Shown here: positions 1-7,616 of the stretch, piece by piece
Position numbering within the stretch: the stretch's first letter is position 1
Layout of the letters: every line of letters begins with the position of its first letter
Assembly (NCBI GenBank): GCA_945273735.1
Contig: CALYPJ010000015.1
Coordinates: 1-32,089 of the forward strand
Length of the DNA stretch: 32,089 nt
From: an uncultured Lactobacillaceae bacterium
Lineage (GTDB): Bacteria > Bacillota > Bacilli > Lactobacillales > Lactobacillaceae
Direction of reading: 5' to 3'
Translations under genes and position numbers: made by a program
The notes under the pieces: generated by a model
The model's input: the letters and a program-made list of their open reading frames with translations, nothing else
Database searches by the model: none
What the model was told of the DNA's origin: nothing

Positions 1-243
1 ATTCTTTAATCGATAATTATTTTCAATAAAGTTAAAATGTTATTAATTATTCTTTTTAGCAATAATGGAAAAATTCTAGATGGTATTAAAATTAGATGAG
101 TTGAAGGGTAGGATAAGATTAATTTTAGTAAAGCCTTTTAAAATATATATTAGTTTTGATTTTCAAGCTGATTATTTTCACTAATTTTTTCAAATTAGAA
201 GTTGAAAAAATGGTAATTCTAATATGTGTGGGATAATAAATCT
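1..243. other. Upstream region of coaBC, no gene seen
   Basis: This AT-rich stretch has no open reading frame with a convincing ribosome binding site. I could not identify a well-spaced -35/-10 pair. It probably holds the end of an upstream transcription unit and the leader of coaBC. Confidence 0.4.
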
Positions 244-1455
244 ATGTTGAAGAATAAAAATATTGCAATTTACGTTACTGGGAGTATTGCTGCTTATAAA
301 GCTTTAATTTTATGTCGATTATTAATTAAAGCCCAAGCTCATGTGAAAATAGTCATGACAACCGCAGCTCAAAAGTTTGTTACTCCTTTAAGCTTTCAAA
401 CTTTATCGAAACATCGAGTTTTAACTGATGCCTTTGATTCAAGCGATCCCAAAATGATCAATCATGTTGCTTTAGCAAAATGGACAGATTTAGCGATTGT
501 TGCTCCCGCAAGTGCTAATTTAATTGGCAAAATGGCTCAAGGCATCGCCGATGATTTTGCAAGCCTTGCTTTAATGACAACTTCAGCTGTTAAACTAGTT
601 GCTCCCGCAATGAACGATCAGATGTGGGCGAGTTGTGCCGTGCAACGTAATTTGAAAATTTTAAAAGATGATGGAGTAAAAATTATTCAACCGGCTAAGG
701 GCTTCTTAGCTGAAGGCTATGAGGGTAAAGGAAGGATGGCTGAACCTGAAGAGTTAATTGCTCAGATTGATGCTAATTTAGTATCCTTAAGCCCGATTAA
801 AGGACAAAGAATAATAGTTACTGCAGGGGGGACTCATGAACGAATCGATCCGATACGCTTTTTGGGAAATGATTCTTCTGGTAAAATGGGATATGCTGTA
901 GCCAAAGTGTTGCAACAAAAAGGAGCACTAGTTACTCTAATTTCAGCACCAACGAACTTGAAGGTACCAGTAGGGGTCAAGTTAATTAAAGTTACTAGTG
1001 CCAAAGATATGCATGATGCTGTTTTAGCTGAATTTCCTAAAAGTCGTATTTTAGTGATGGCGGCGGCTGTTGCTGACTTTACCTGTGCTAATCCGGCTCA
1101 ATATAAGTTGAAAAAAAATGATATTGAATCGAGTTGGTCTTTAGAATTAACTAAAACTGCTGATATTTTAATAGATGTAGCCAAAATTAAGCAACCTCAC
1201 CAAATTACGGTAGGTTTTGCCGCTGAAACTCAAAATTTATTGATGCAAGCTGAACATAAACTAAAACAGAAACAGCTAGATTTGATTGTGGCTAATGACG
1301 TTAGTAAACCCCAAGTAGGATTTAATAGTGAAACTAATCAAGTTACATTAATTGATGCTGCTAATAATCAGACTACAACAGAATTGTTACCCAAGATCAA
1401 AATCGCAGAAATTTTAGTGGATAAAATTATAGATATATTTCAACGAAAGCCTTAA
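244..1455 (+). CDS. coaBC: Bifunctional phosphopantothenoylcysteine decarboxylase / phosphopantothenate-cysteine ligase
   Basis: CoaBC joins cysteine to 4'-phosphopantothenate (CTP-dependent ligase) and decarboxylates the product to 4'-phosphopantetheine (FMN-dependent), two cytoplasmic steps of coenzyme A synthesis. The N-terminal half is the flavoprotein decarboxylase: VTGSIAAYKA near the start, the active-site histidine at about H74 (INHVALA), and the PAMN motif. The C-terminal half is the ligase: GGTHERIDPIRFLGNDSSG, the AAAVADF motif and KLKK. An in-frame GTG at 226 would add six residues. I chose ATG 244 because the family usually begins just before KNKNIAIYVTGS; neither start has a strong ribosome binding site. 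One oddity is that the decarboxylase LACG cysteine segment reads LAEG, with glutamate near residue 157. The next gene starts 26 bases downstream, so co-transcription is likely. Function is secure; the start is uncertain by six codons. Confidence 0.93.
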   Translation: MLKNKNIAIYVTGSIAAYKALILCRLLIKAQAHVKIVMTTAAQKFVTPLSFQTLSKHRVLTDAFDSSDPKMINHVALAKWTDLAIVAPASANLIGKMAQGIADDFASLALMTTSAVKLVAPAMNDQMWASCAVQRNLKILKDDGVKIIQPAKGFLAEGYEGKGRMAEPEELIAQIDANLVSLSPIKGQRIIVTAGGTHERIDPIRFLGNDSSGKMGYAVAKVLQQKGALVTLISAPTNLKVPVGVKLIKVTSAKDMHDAVLAEFPKSRILVMAAAVADFTCANPAQYKLKKNDIESSWSLELTKTADILIDVAKIKQPHQITVGFAAETQNLLMQAEHKLKQKQLDLIVANDVSKPQVGFNSETNQVTLIDAANNQTTTELLPKIKIAEILVDKIIDIFQRKP

Positions 1456-1481
1456 TTACTTGATGCAAAGGGGGTAAGTAA

Positions 1482-2111
1482 ATGACCAAAGCTTTTATTT
1501 TTGATATGGATGGGGTCTTGGTTAATTCCGAAACGATGTATTTTAATCGCCGAATGGCTTATTTTAATGCAAATAAAATTCAACCGGATTCTACTGATAT
1601 TAATGATTATTTAGGTAGCGGTACGGATCATGTTTGGGAAGTGCTAGTTCATGATCCACAAAGACGTGCAAAATTAAGGCGGGAATGCGAAGAATTTGAA
1701 GCAAGGGAACCAATTAATTTTGCCCCTTATCTAAATGATGACGTTGAAAATTTTTTAAAATTATTAAAATCTCAAAATCGAACTATTGCTTTAGCATCAG
1801 CAGGCGGTTTAGCTAATATTCAAAAAATGTTAGATGACTGTCAAATCGGATCTTATTTTGATTTCGTTTTAAGTGGCGAAGAAGTAAAAAATAATAAACC
1901 AGCACCTGATATTTATTTACATGCTTTGAAGAAAATTAAGGTTGATCATCGTGATTGTATTGTAATTGAAGACAGTAAGTTTGGCATTCAAGCTGCAAAA
2001 ACTGCTGGAATCAAAACTTGGGCGTTGAAACCACGCGATTACCGGGTTGATCAAAAAGAGGCTGACCGAATTTTTAATAATTTTAGGGAAATGATGCAAG
2101 CCGTAAATTAA
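1482..2111 (+). CDS. HAD-superfamily sugar phosphatase / beta-phosphoglucomutase-like protein (copy 1)
   Basis: This is a cytoplasmic haloacid dehalogenase-superfamily hydrolase of 209 residues. Motif I is FDMDGVLVNSE, with nucleophile D8 and acid/base D10. Motif II is the LASAG segment, motif III the lysine in NNKPAPDIYL, and motif IV the acidic VIEDS. The helical cap after motif I places it in the beta-phosphoglucomutase/phosphatase class. Related enzymes dephosphorylate or isomerise small sugar phosphates; the substrate cannot be read from sequence. A strong GGGGG-containing ribosome binding site precedes ATG 1482, and a terminator follows. It is about 56% identical (hand count over 200 ungapped residues) to the HAD gene at 9548. 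The two copies bracket the sugar-amine PTS locus, which suggests a linked role, but this copy probably belongs to the coaBC transcript. Confidence 0.88.
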   Translation: MTKAFIFDMDGVLVNSETMYFNRRMAYFNANKIQPDSTDINDYLGSGTDHVWEVLVHDPQRRAKLRRECEEFEAREPINFAPYLNDDVENFLKLLKSQNRTIALASAGGLANIQKMLDDCQIGSYFDFVLSGEEVKNNKPAPDIYLHALKKIKVDHRDCIVIEDSKFGIQAAKTAGIKTWALKPRDYRVDQKEADRIFNNFREMMQAVN

Positions 2112-2130
2112 AAATTAAAAAATTAGAATT

Positions 2131-2170
2131 AATATAAATCCTTTTAACTTGAGGATTTATATTTTTTTTT
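2131..2170 (+). terminator. Rho-independent terminator after HAD copy 1
   Basis: An 11-bp inverted repeat (AATATAAATCC / GGATTTATATT) with an 11-base loop is followed directly by a run of T. It ends the coaBC-HAD unit. Confidence 0.8.
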
Positions 2171-2234
2171 AATTATAAATATACAGCTTTTTTAACAAGC
2201 ATAATTTAATATTAGTGATAATTTATAAATAATT

Positions 2235-2262
2235 TTGAATTTTAATAAAAACCGGTTATAAT
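2235..2262 (+). promoter_or_regulatory. Promoter of the GntR regulator gene
   Basis: The -35 element TTGAAT (2235-2240) and a perfect -10 TATAAT (2257-2262) are separated by 16 bp. The inferred start site is near 2269, inside the adjacent palindrome. Confidence 0.7.
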
Positions 2263-2266
2263 GAAA

Positions 2267-2280
2267 ACGTATTAATACGT
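2267..2280. promoter_or_regulatory. Palindromic operator ACGTATTAATACGT, probable GntR autoregulatory site
   Basis: This perfect 14-bp palindrome begins five bases after the -10 box and covers the inferred transcription start. Its core GTATTAATAC fits the GT...AC pattern known for GntR/HutC operators. Binding there would block the regulator's own transcription. I found no second exact copy in the window. Confidence 0.6.
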
Positions 2281-2307
2281 ATCAAAAAAATAAATATAGG
2301 AACAGCA

Positions 2308-3006
2308 ATGTCAGAAATTTTATATCAAAAAGTGCGTGAAGATCTAAAACAAAAAATTATTCAAGGCTTATATCCTGATAACACTCAAATTCCCAATGAA
2401 ATCCAATTACAAGAATATTACAAAGTAAGTCGAGTAACTTTACGTAATGCAATTAATGGTTTAGTTGCTGAAGGATTGATTGAAAAAATTCAAGGTAAAG
2501 GCAGCTTTGTTCGTAAACCCCCAAAGGTTAATCGTCTTCTCTGTCAATCACGTGTTGAAAGTTTTTCACAAGTTGTGAAGTTTAATGGCTTCGTTCCTAG
2601 TTATAAAGTAATTAGTATTAATAAAGGTTTGCCCCCCCAACGTTATTGGAATGATTATGGTAAAAGTCCAATGTTAAGAGTTCAACGTTTAGGGAAAGCA
2701 GATGGAGAGGCAATTATGTTTGAACGTAATTTTTATCCGCTTCCCCGGTTTTCGGATCTAGCAGAATTAGATTTAAGTAAATCACTTTATCGCTTGCTTC
2801 AATTGCATTTTGGAATCAAAAAGCTCCAAGCTAAAGATACAATTCTCAGTATGACTCCAAGTAATCAACAAGCAGCTAAATTGCTAAATAAAAGTTTAGG
2901 TTTTCCTTTATTTAAATTGGAAATGAAAGTTAAAGATGAAAATAATGAATTAGTTCATTTAGGGGAACAATATATTCTTGCGGATCGCTATCAATTTAGA
3001 TTTTAA
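2308..3006 (+). CDS. GntR-family transcriptional regulator with UTRA domain
   Basis: This 232-residue DNA-binding regulator belongs to the HutC/UTRA subfamily. Residues 1-70 form the GntR winged helix: IPNEIQLQEYYKVSRVTLRNA is followed by the wing GLIEKIQGKGSFV. Residues of about 90-228 match the UTRA ligand-binding fold, which in this subfamily senses sugar phosphates or related metabolites. ATG 2308 follows TAGGA at a spacing of seven bases. The gene sits directly upstream of the LevR-type activator (44 bases) with no terminator between them, so the two are probably co-transcribed. The palindrome at its promoter suggests autoregulation, and through co-transcription control of the activator as well. 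The ligand is unknown; an amino-sugar phosphate or deglycation intermediate would fit the neighbouring genes. Confidence 0.9.
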   Translation: MSEILYQKVREDLKQKIIQGLYPDNTQIPNEIQLQEYYKVSRVTLRNAINGLVAEGLIEKIQGKGSFVRKPPKVNRLLCQSRVESFSQVVKFNGFVPSYKVISINKGLPPQRYWNDYGKSPMLRVQRLGKADGEAIMFERNFYPLPRFSDLAELDLSKSLYRLLQLHFGIKKLQAKDTILSMTPSNQQAAKLLNKSLGFPLFKLEMKVKDENNELVHLGEQYILADRYQFRF

Positions 3007-3050
3007 ACTTATTATTTTGTATAAGCTTATGAGCTAGGAAGAGAAATGAG

Positions 3051-5792
3051 ATGATCGAAGGGGAGCTTATTAAGTTATTAAAGCAAATTACTAATCAAAA
3101 AGATTGGCTAAAGCATCCAGTTACAGCGCAATATTTTGCTGAAAAATTTCAAGTAAAACGTAATACCATTAGCCATTATTTAAATCGCCTAGTAAAATCT
3201 CAAATTGCTTTAAAAATTAATTCTCGTCCGGTAATTTTCTGGGATCGTAAAGTTTTAGAAATAAATTACCAAGTAACTTTAAAGGATCAATATCAGACGA
3301 TAACTGATTTACAACACGATTTAAGCCAAAATACTGTTGCTGATCCCTTTGATCAGTTAATTGGTCATAATGAATCACTATTAACAGCCATTAATAAATT
3401 AAAGGCAGCTGCGGGGTACCCCCCGTTAGGTTTACCAGTTTTGCTAACGGGACCCACAGGAGTTGGAAAAAGTCGGTTAGCAAAAACTTATTACCAATAC
3501 TGTGTTGCTCAAGGACTTTTACAAAAGTCAGCCCATTTTGTTCATTTTAATTGTGCTGAATATGCTGATAATCCTGATTTATTAACCAGTAACCTATTCG
3601 GCTATAAAAAAGGTTCTTTTACTGGTGCTTTAAGTGATAGTAAGGGATTATTTGATGAAGCTGATGGGGGAATTCTATTTCTAGATGAAGTTCATCGTTT
3701 AGGTGCCAAAGGTCAAGAAAAATTATTTAATTATTTAGATCATGGTGTGATTCGTCCTTTAGGGGAAACTGGCAAAGGGCACCGGGTTAATGTTAGGCTA
3801 ATTTTTGCTACTACTGAAGAAATTAAAAGTAATTTTTTGGCAACTTTTATTCGACGAATTCCAATTCAAATTCCAATTCCGCCTTTAGATCAGCGATTAC
3901 CGCAAGAAAAAGAAAACTTAATTAAAGCGTTTTATCTACGACAAGCTCAAAAAATTAACAAACCAATTAGACTTAGTGAGAATGTTTTACAATTATTGAG
4001 TCGGGCTAAATATCAAGCAAATGTAGGGGAATTGGCGAATACTATTTTAATTTCAGTAGCTAATGCTTTACAAAATGAAGGTTCACAGATAGCTCAAATT
4101 AAAATAATTTTGGCTGATTTACCGACAGCACTTTTAAAAGATCAAATGAATGATCAATACTTTCAAATAGTAGAAGAAAATTATCTTTTAATTGAACCAT
4201 TAACGAACCTGGCGACTTTAACTAAATCTTCTCCTAATAGTTCTAAACAGTTAATTACTTTTTTAAAAACAGTATTTAAATTGCATCAAAAATTTTCTTT
4301 CGGGATACAATTTTTTAAAGAAGTAAATCAACTTTTAAATAGTTTTTGTGATTATTTAGTTTTTGCTAAGACTCCCCCTGCCCATAGTTTACCGTTTAAT
4401 TTGTTTAAGAATGTTTTTAAAAAAGGAATTGAAACCATTGAACAACAAGAGCAAATTGAATTAACTGGAAATGTAGCATTAGTCTTAGCTCATTATTATT
4501 ATGACCGCCAATTTACTTTAATTACCTTGACAACTAAAGAGAAAAAAATACGTGATGATATTATTAACCACGTTAAGCAATCCAATGCAGAATTACCAGA
4601 AATAGTGCATAAGTTACTAAAAATGGTTAATCAGTGTTTAAATATTGCATTTGATCCAGTGGATGAATTATTTCTTTATCTATATTTGAAAAGCGTTTTT
4701 AAAAATACGACAAACCCAAAAGTTAGGTGCTTAATTTTAGCGCACGGCTATTCTACTGCTAGTAGTATTGCTAACGTAGTTAATACGATTCAAGAAGGTC
4801 ATTGGATTGATTCAATTGATATGCCATTAAATCTGGGATTGTCTGAAGTAGGAGCAAAAGTCCAGCATTATTTACAAAATCGTCAGATTGTTTCAGGGCT
4901 TATCTTGATGGTGGATATGGGATCATTAGTAGCAATTAAAAAATATATTTCTTCACAACTTGATTTTCCGGTAGCGATTATTAATAATGTTACAACTCAG
5001 TCAGTTTTGAGAGTTTCTCAATATTTAAAACAGCAACATGATTTCAAAGAAATTATTACTAAAATAAAAGACCAACAATTGCCAACATTGCAAGTAGTGT
5101 ATCCGCCGAAAATTCGCCAAAACTTAATTGTCACTTGTTGTTTAACAAAAACTGGTACTGCTGATAAGATTAAAAAACTATTGAGTAATAGCTTACCTCA
5201 CAAAAAAAACTTGGAAATTAAAGCTATTGAATTAGAAAAATTGCAAAATCCTAGAAAATTGCGTGACTTAAAAAGAAATTACAATCTGGTTGCAGTTATC
5301 GGAACCACTGATCCCCAAATTTCGCAAGTGCCTTATATTTCTTTGGAAAGTATCATTTCAGGGAAACGATCAGCGACTTTTAACCGGTTGTTCAAAAAAT
5401 ATTTAACTACTCAAGAATTACAGATGTTTAATGATCAAATAATTCATAATTTTTCCTTGGAACGAGTAATTAATTATTTAACGATTTTAGATGTAAATGT
5501 TGTAATGAAACGTATTGATGAAACGATGCATAACTATGCCATAATTAGTGGTAAAAAGTTAAATCGAATAACAAGAATGTCTTTATATGTTCATGTAAGT
5601 TGCTTAATTGAAAGATTAATTCGTCATGAACCGATTTTGACTTATGAAATGGAAGTTTTTGAAGATCCTAACTCGCAAAAGTGTTTACAGCAAATTAAAA
5701 AAGCTTTTAGGGTAATTGAAGAAAAATATAGTATTAAAATTCCTGATTCTGAATATGGTTATATCTATGATATTATTGTAGCGAATCAGTAA
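3051..5792 (+). CDS. LevR-type sigma-54-dependent transcriptional activator with PTS regulation domains
   Basis: This 913-residue cytoplasmic activator has the full LevR architecture. An N-terminal winged helix (about 1-70) is followed by an AAA+ domain with Walker A GPTGVGKS (133-140), the sigma-54 contact loop GSFTGA (188-193, the GAFTGA motif) and Walker B LFLDE (209-213). Then come PRD1, with a histidine near residue 480, a mannose-type EIIA domain with H565 in LAHGYS, a galactitol-type EIIB-like domain with C697 in TCCLT, and PRD2 with H848. In this family HPr and the cognate EIIB phosphorylate these domains, so activity follows sugar uptake. AGGAAG lies nine bases before ATG 3051. The sigma-54 promoter at 6172 drives the next operon and is its evident target. 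RpoN must be encoded elsewhere, because I see no rpoN here. Confidence 0.94.
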   Translation: MIEGELIKLLKQITNQKDWLKHPVTAQYFAEKFQVKRNTISHYLNRLVKSQIALKINSRPVIFWDRKVLEINYQVTLKDQYQTITDLQHDLSQNTVADPFDQLIGHNESLLTAINKLKAAAGYPPLGLPVLLTGPTGVGKSRLAKTYYQYCVAQGLLQKSAHFVHFNCAEYADNPDLLTSNLFGYKKGSFTGALSDSKGLFDEADGGILFLDEVHRLGAKGQEKLFNYLDHGVIRPLGETGKGHRVNVRLIFATTEEIKSNFLATFIRRIPIQIPIPPLDQRLPQEKENLIKAFYLRQAQKINKPIRLSENVLQLLSRAKYQANVGELANTILISVANALQNEGSQIAQIKIILADLPTALLKDQMNDQYFQIVEENYLLIEPLTNLATLTKSSPNSSKQLITFLKTVFKLHQKFSFGIQFFKEVNQLLNSFCDYLVFAKTPPAHSLPFNLFKNVFKKGIETIEQQEQIELTGNVALVLAHYYYDRQFTLITLTTKEKKIRDDIINHVKQSNAELPEIVHKLLKMVNQCLNIAFDPVDELFLYLYLKSVFKNTTNPKVRCLILAHGYSTASSIANVVNTIQEGHWIDSIDMPLNLGLSEVGAKVQHYLQNRQIVSGLILMVDMGSLVAIKKYISSQLDFPVAIINNVTTQSVLRVSQYLKQQHDFKEIITKIKDQQLPTLQVVYPPKIRQNLIVTCCLTKTGTADKIKKLLSNSLPHKKNLEIKAIELEKLQNPRKLRDLKRNYNLVAVIGTTDPQISQVPYISLESIISGKRSATFNRLFKKYLTTQELQMFNDQIIHNFSLERVINYLTILDVNVVMKRIDETMHNYAIISGKKLNRITRMSLYVHVSCLIERLIRHEPILTYEMEVFEDPNSQKCLQQIKKAFRVIEEKYSIKIPDSEYGYIYDIIVANQ

Positions 5793-5821
5793 TAAGGTTA
5801 AGTATTAAAAATGATTAATTC

Positions 5822-5857
5822 AAAAAAACGAGTCTAACTAGTGGACCCGTTTTTTTT
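5822..5857 (+). terminator. Rho-independent terminator after the LevR-type gene
   Basis: An A-rich stem (AAAAAACGAGTC / GACCCGTTTTTT, one A-C mismatch) is followed by a T run. It closes the gntR-levR unit. Its sequence resembles the hairpin at 6152-6184. Confidence 0.7.
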
Positions 5858-6020
5858 GCTTAAATTAATATATACGCGTAGTTTATAGCAAACAAAGATA
5901 TCTAAAAAATAAGCAGTAAATGCCCTTAGATGTAATCGCCTTTTTAATAAAAAATTGTCTTGTATCAAAATATTATCGATATATTTACGTTAAATATTTG
6001 CTTAAAATGTTTAACTTTTA

Positions 6021-6094
6021 TTGACACTAGCAAAAAAAAATATTGGCATATCTTTTAAAACAAGTTTAGTGTCATAAAAGGAATTATAGTGTCA
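6021..6094. promoter_or_regulatory. Probable upstream activating sites for the LevR-type regulator
   Basis: Three copies of one octamer lie here: TGACACTA at 6022-6029 and its reverse complement TAGTGTCA at 6067-6074 and 6087-6094. The two direct copies are 20 bp apart, about two helical turns. They lie roughly 80-150 bases upstream of the sigma-54 -24 box, where enhancer-type sites for LevR-class activators are expected. Binding is inferred. Confidence 0.55.
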
Positions 6095-6151
6095 AATTTT
6101 TTTATTCATTTGTTGTTCATTTATGACGTTATCACAGCAATTAACGCTTTT

Positions 6152-6184
6152 AAAAAACGTGTCCAACTTTTTGGCACGTTTTTT
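6152..6184 (+). terminator. Terminator-like hairpin overlapping the sigma-54 promoter
   Basis: The arms AAAAAACGTG (6152-6161) and CACGTTTTTT (6175-6184) pair perfectly, with a one-base bulge and two extra CC/GG pairs inside. The 3' arm contains most of the -24/-12 promoter. It could stop transcription entering from upstream. Confidence 0.5.
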
Positions 6185-6186
6185 GC
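6172..6186 (+). promoter_or_regulatory. Sigma-54 (-24/-12) promoter of the sugar-amine PTS operon
   Basis: TGGCAC (6172-6177), exactly five bases, then TTGC (6183-6186) match the RpoN consensus TGGCAC-N5-TTGC. The invariant GG and GC dinucleotides have the required ten bases between them. The promoter lies just downstream of a LevR-type activator gene and 154 bases before the EIIB start. The start site should be near 6198. Confidence 0.9.
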
Positions 6187-6339
6187 TTATATAAGATAGT
6201 AATCAGTCAATTATTGCTCCTTGTAAAGCTATGGGGAAGAGTTGCTTAATTACAAAAGATTTGAGTGTGACAAAAATCTCAATTACTGGATCTGTTTTCG
6301 TGATTTTTGTAATAGAAATCAAAAAAGGAGGAGGAAACG

Positions 6340-6810
6340 ATGATTAAAGTTGTTCGGATTGATTATCGATTATTACATGGCCAAGTAATTTTTGCCTGGA
6401 CAAAGTCTCGAGATATTGAGCGAATTATTGTAATCGATAATCAAACTGCTAATGATGATTTTAAAAAAATGTCATTAAAACTTTCAAAACCAGCAGATGT
6501 GCGATTAAGTGTATTTAGCGTTGAACAAGCTCGGGAGCGTTTGGCTAAAATTAATGCTCTTAAAGATAATACAATGGTTATTTTTGGTAATGTTAGTGAA
6601 ATGGCAGCAATTGTTCCCGATTTAGTTGAAGTAGAAGAAGTTAATTATGGCAATGTTCCCGAACGTCAAGGAACTAAAAAATTTAGTAACGCAATTTACT
6701 TGACAGAAAAGGAAATTGCTGAAAGTCAGCAGTTGAAAGATAAAGGTTTTAAATTGGTGATGCAACAAGTACCTACTTCCAAAAGAGAGAACTTAAATAA
6801 TTTAATTTAA
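6340..6810 (+). CDS. PTS mannose/fructose/sorbose-family EIIB
   Basis: This 156-residue cytoplasmic phosphocarrier takes phosphate from EIIA and passes it to the sugar at the EIIC/EIID channel. The signature RIDYRLLHGQV contains the phosphorylated histidine H13. The length fits the family, which is about 155-165 residues. An excellent AAGGAGGAGG ribosome binding site precedes ATG 6340. It is the first gene of the sigma-54 operon, with EIIC starting 13 bases later. No EIIA gene or EIIA domain lies in this operon, so phosphate must come from an EIIA encoded elsewhere, possibly the one at 27940. In this system EIIB probably also phosphorylates the LevR-type activator to hold it inactive when sugar is absent (known for the family, inferred here). 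The substrate is not readable from this subunit. Confidence 0.93.
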   Translation: MIKVVRIDYRLLHGQVIFAWTKSRDIERIIVIDNQTANDDFKKMSLKLSKPADVRLSVFSVEQARERLAKINALKDNTMVIFGNVSEMAAIVPDLVEVEEVNYGNVPERQGTKKFSNAIYLTEKEIAESQQLKDKGFKLVMQQVPTSKRENLNNLI

Positions 6811-6823
6811 AGGGGGGATATAA

Positions 6824-7603
6824 ATGTTAGTCAAAGCAATTTTAATCGGACTCATTGGGGTTTTTGGTAACATGGACTCACGACTTTTGGGACGATCTAA
6901 TTTTGAACAACCACTTGTCATGTCTTGTTTAGTTGGCCTCGTTTTAGGTGACTTACAAAAAGGATTAGTTGTTGGTGTGGCACTGGAATTAATTTTTCTT
7001 GGAGTGGTTAATATTGGAGCAGCAGCACCACCAGATATGGTTTTAGGTTCGGTAATTGCGACAGCTTTTGCCATTTTATCGCATACAACGGCACAAATGG
7101 CTTTAACAATTGCTTTGCCAGTCGCAATTTTTGGACAAATGATTGGAATTGTGTTGCGAATGTTTATGGCAACTTTTAGTCATATGGCTGATAAAGATAT
7201 TGATGCTGGCAAATTTAAAAAAGCACAAAGATATCACATTGTTTGGGGACCAATTCTCTATGCTTTAATGTATTTTGTCCCAATCTTTTTGGCGGTTTAC
7301 TTTGGAACGGGAATTGTTAAATCAATTGTTGATGTAATTCCTAAATGGCTTACCGATGGCTTGAATGTAGCTAGTAAAATCTTGCCTGCCTTTGGTTTTG
7401 CCCTCTTAATGCAGACGATGCTTTCTAAAAAAACAGTGGTTTACTTACTAATTGGCTTTTTTATCACTGCTTATGGCAAACTTTCAGTCACAGCTGTTGC
7501 AATTTTTGCAGTTTTGATGGTTTTAGTAATGAATGAAGTCTTACCAAAAAAACCGAATTCAGTAACTCCAGAATTAGCTGATGACGATTTAGAAGAATTA
7601 TAG
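6824..7603 (+). CDS. PTS mannose/fructose/sorbose-family EIIC
   Basis: This 259-residue polytopic membrane subunit forms, with EIID, the sugar channel of a mannose-type PTS permease. The start MLVKAILIGLIGVFGNMDSR, the internal LVGLVLGDLQKGLVVG and the ELIFLGVVNIGAAAPPD segment are typical of the family. Several hydrophobic helices follow, ending in a charged cytoplasmic tail. AGGGGGG lies just before ATG 6824. Tight packing between EIIB and EIID supports one transcript. With the deglycase-like gene downstream, a glycated amine or amino sugar is a more likely substrate than mannose itself, but the specificity is inferred from neighbours only. Confidence 0.92.
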   Translation: MLVKAILIGLIGVFGNMDSRLLGRSNFEQPLVMSCLVGLVLGDLQKGLVVGVALELIFLGVVNIGAAAPPDMVLGSVIATAFAILSHTTAQMALTIALPVAIFGQMIGIVLRMFMATFSHMADKDIDAGKFKKAQRYHIVWGPILYALMYFVPIFLAVYFGTGIVKSIVDVIPKWLTDGLNVASKILPAFGFALLMQTMLSKKTVVYLLIGFFITAYGKLSVTAVAIFAVLMVLVMNEVLPKKPNSVTPELADDDLEEL

Positions 7604-7616
7604 AAAGGATTAGATT

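Noticed and set aside
5841-5860. A second sigma-54 promoter (TGGACCC...TTTTGC)
   Set aside because: The distance between GG and GC is three bases too long and the -24 box departs from TGGCAC; it is better explained as a terminator.
6802-7074. Minus-strand ORF opposite EIIC
   Set aside because: It is a shadow of the EIIC reading frame with low-complexity Pro/Thr content and no ribosome binding site.
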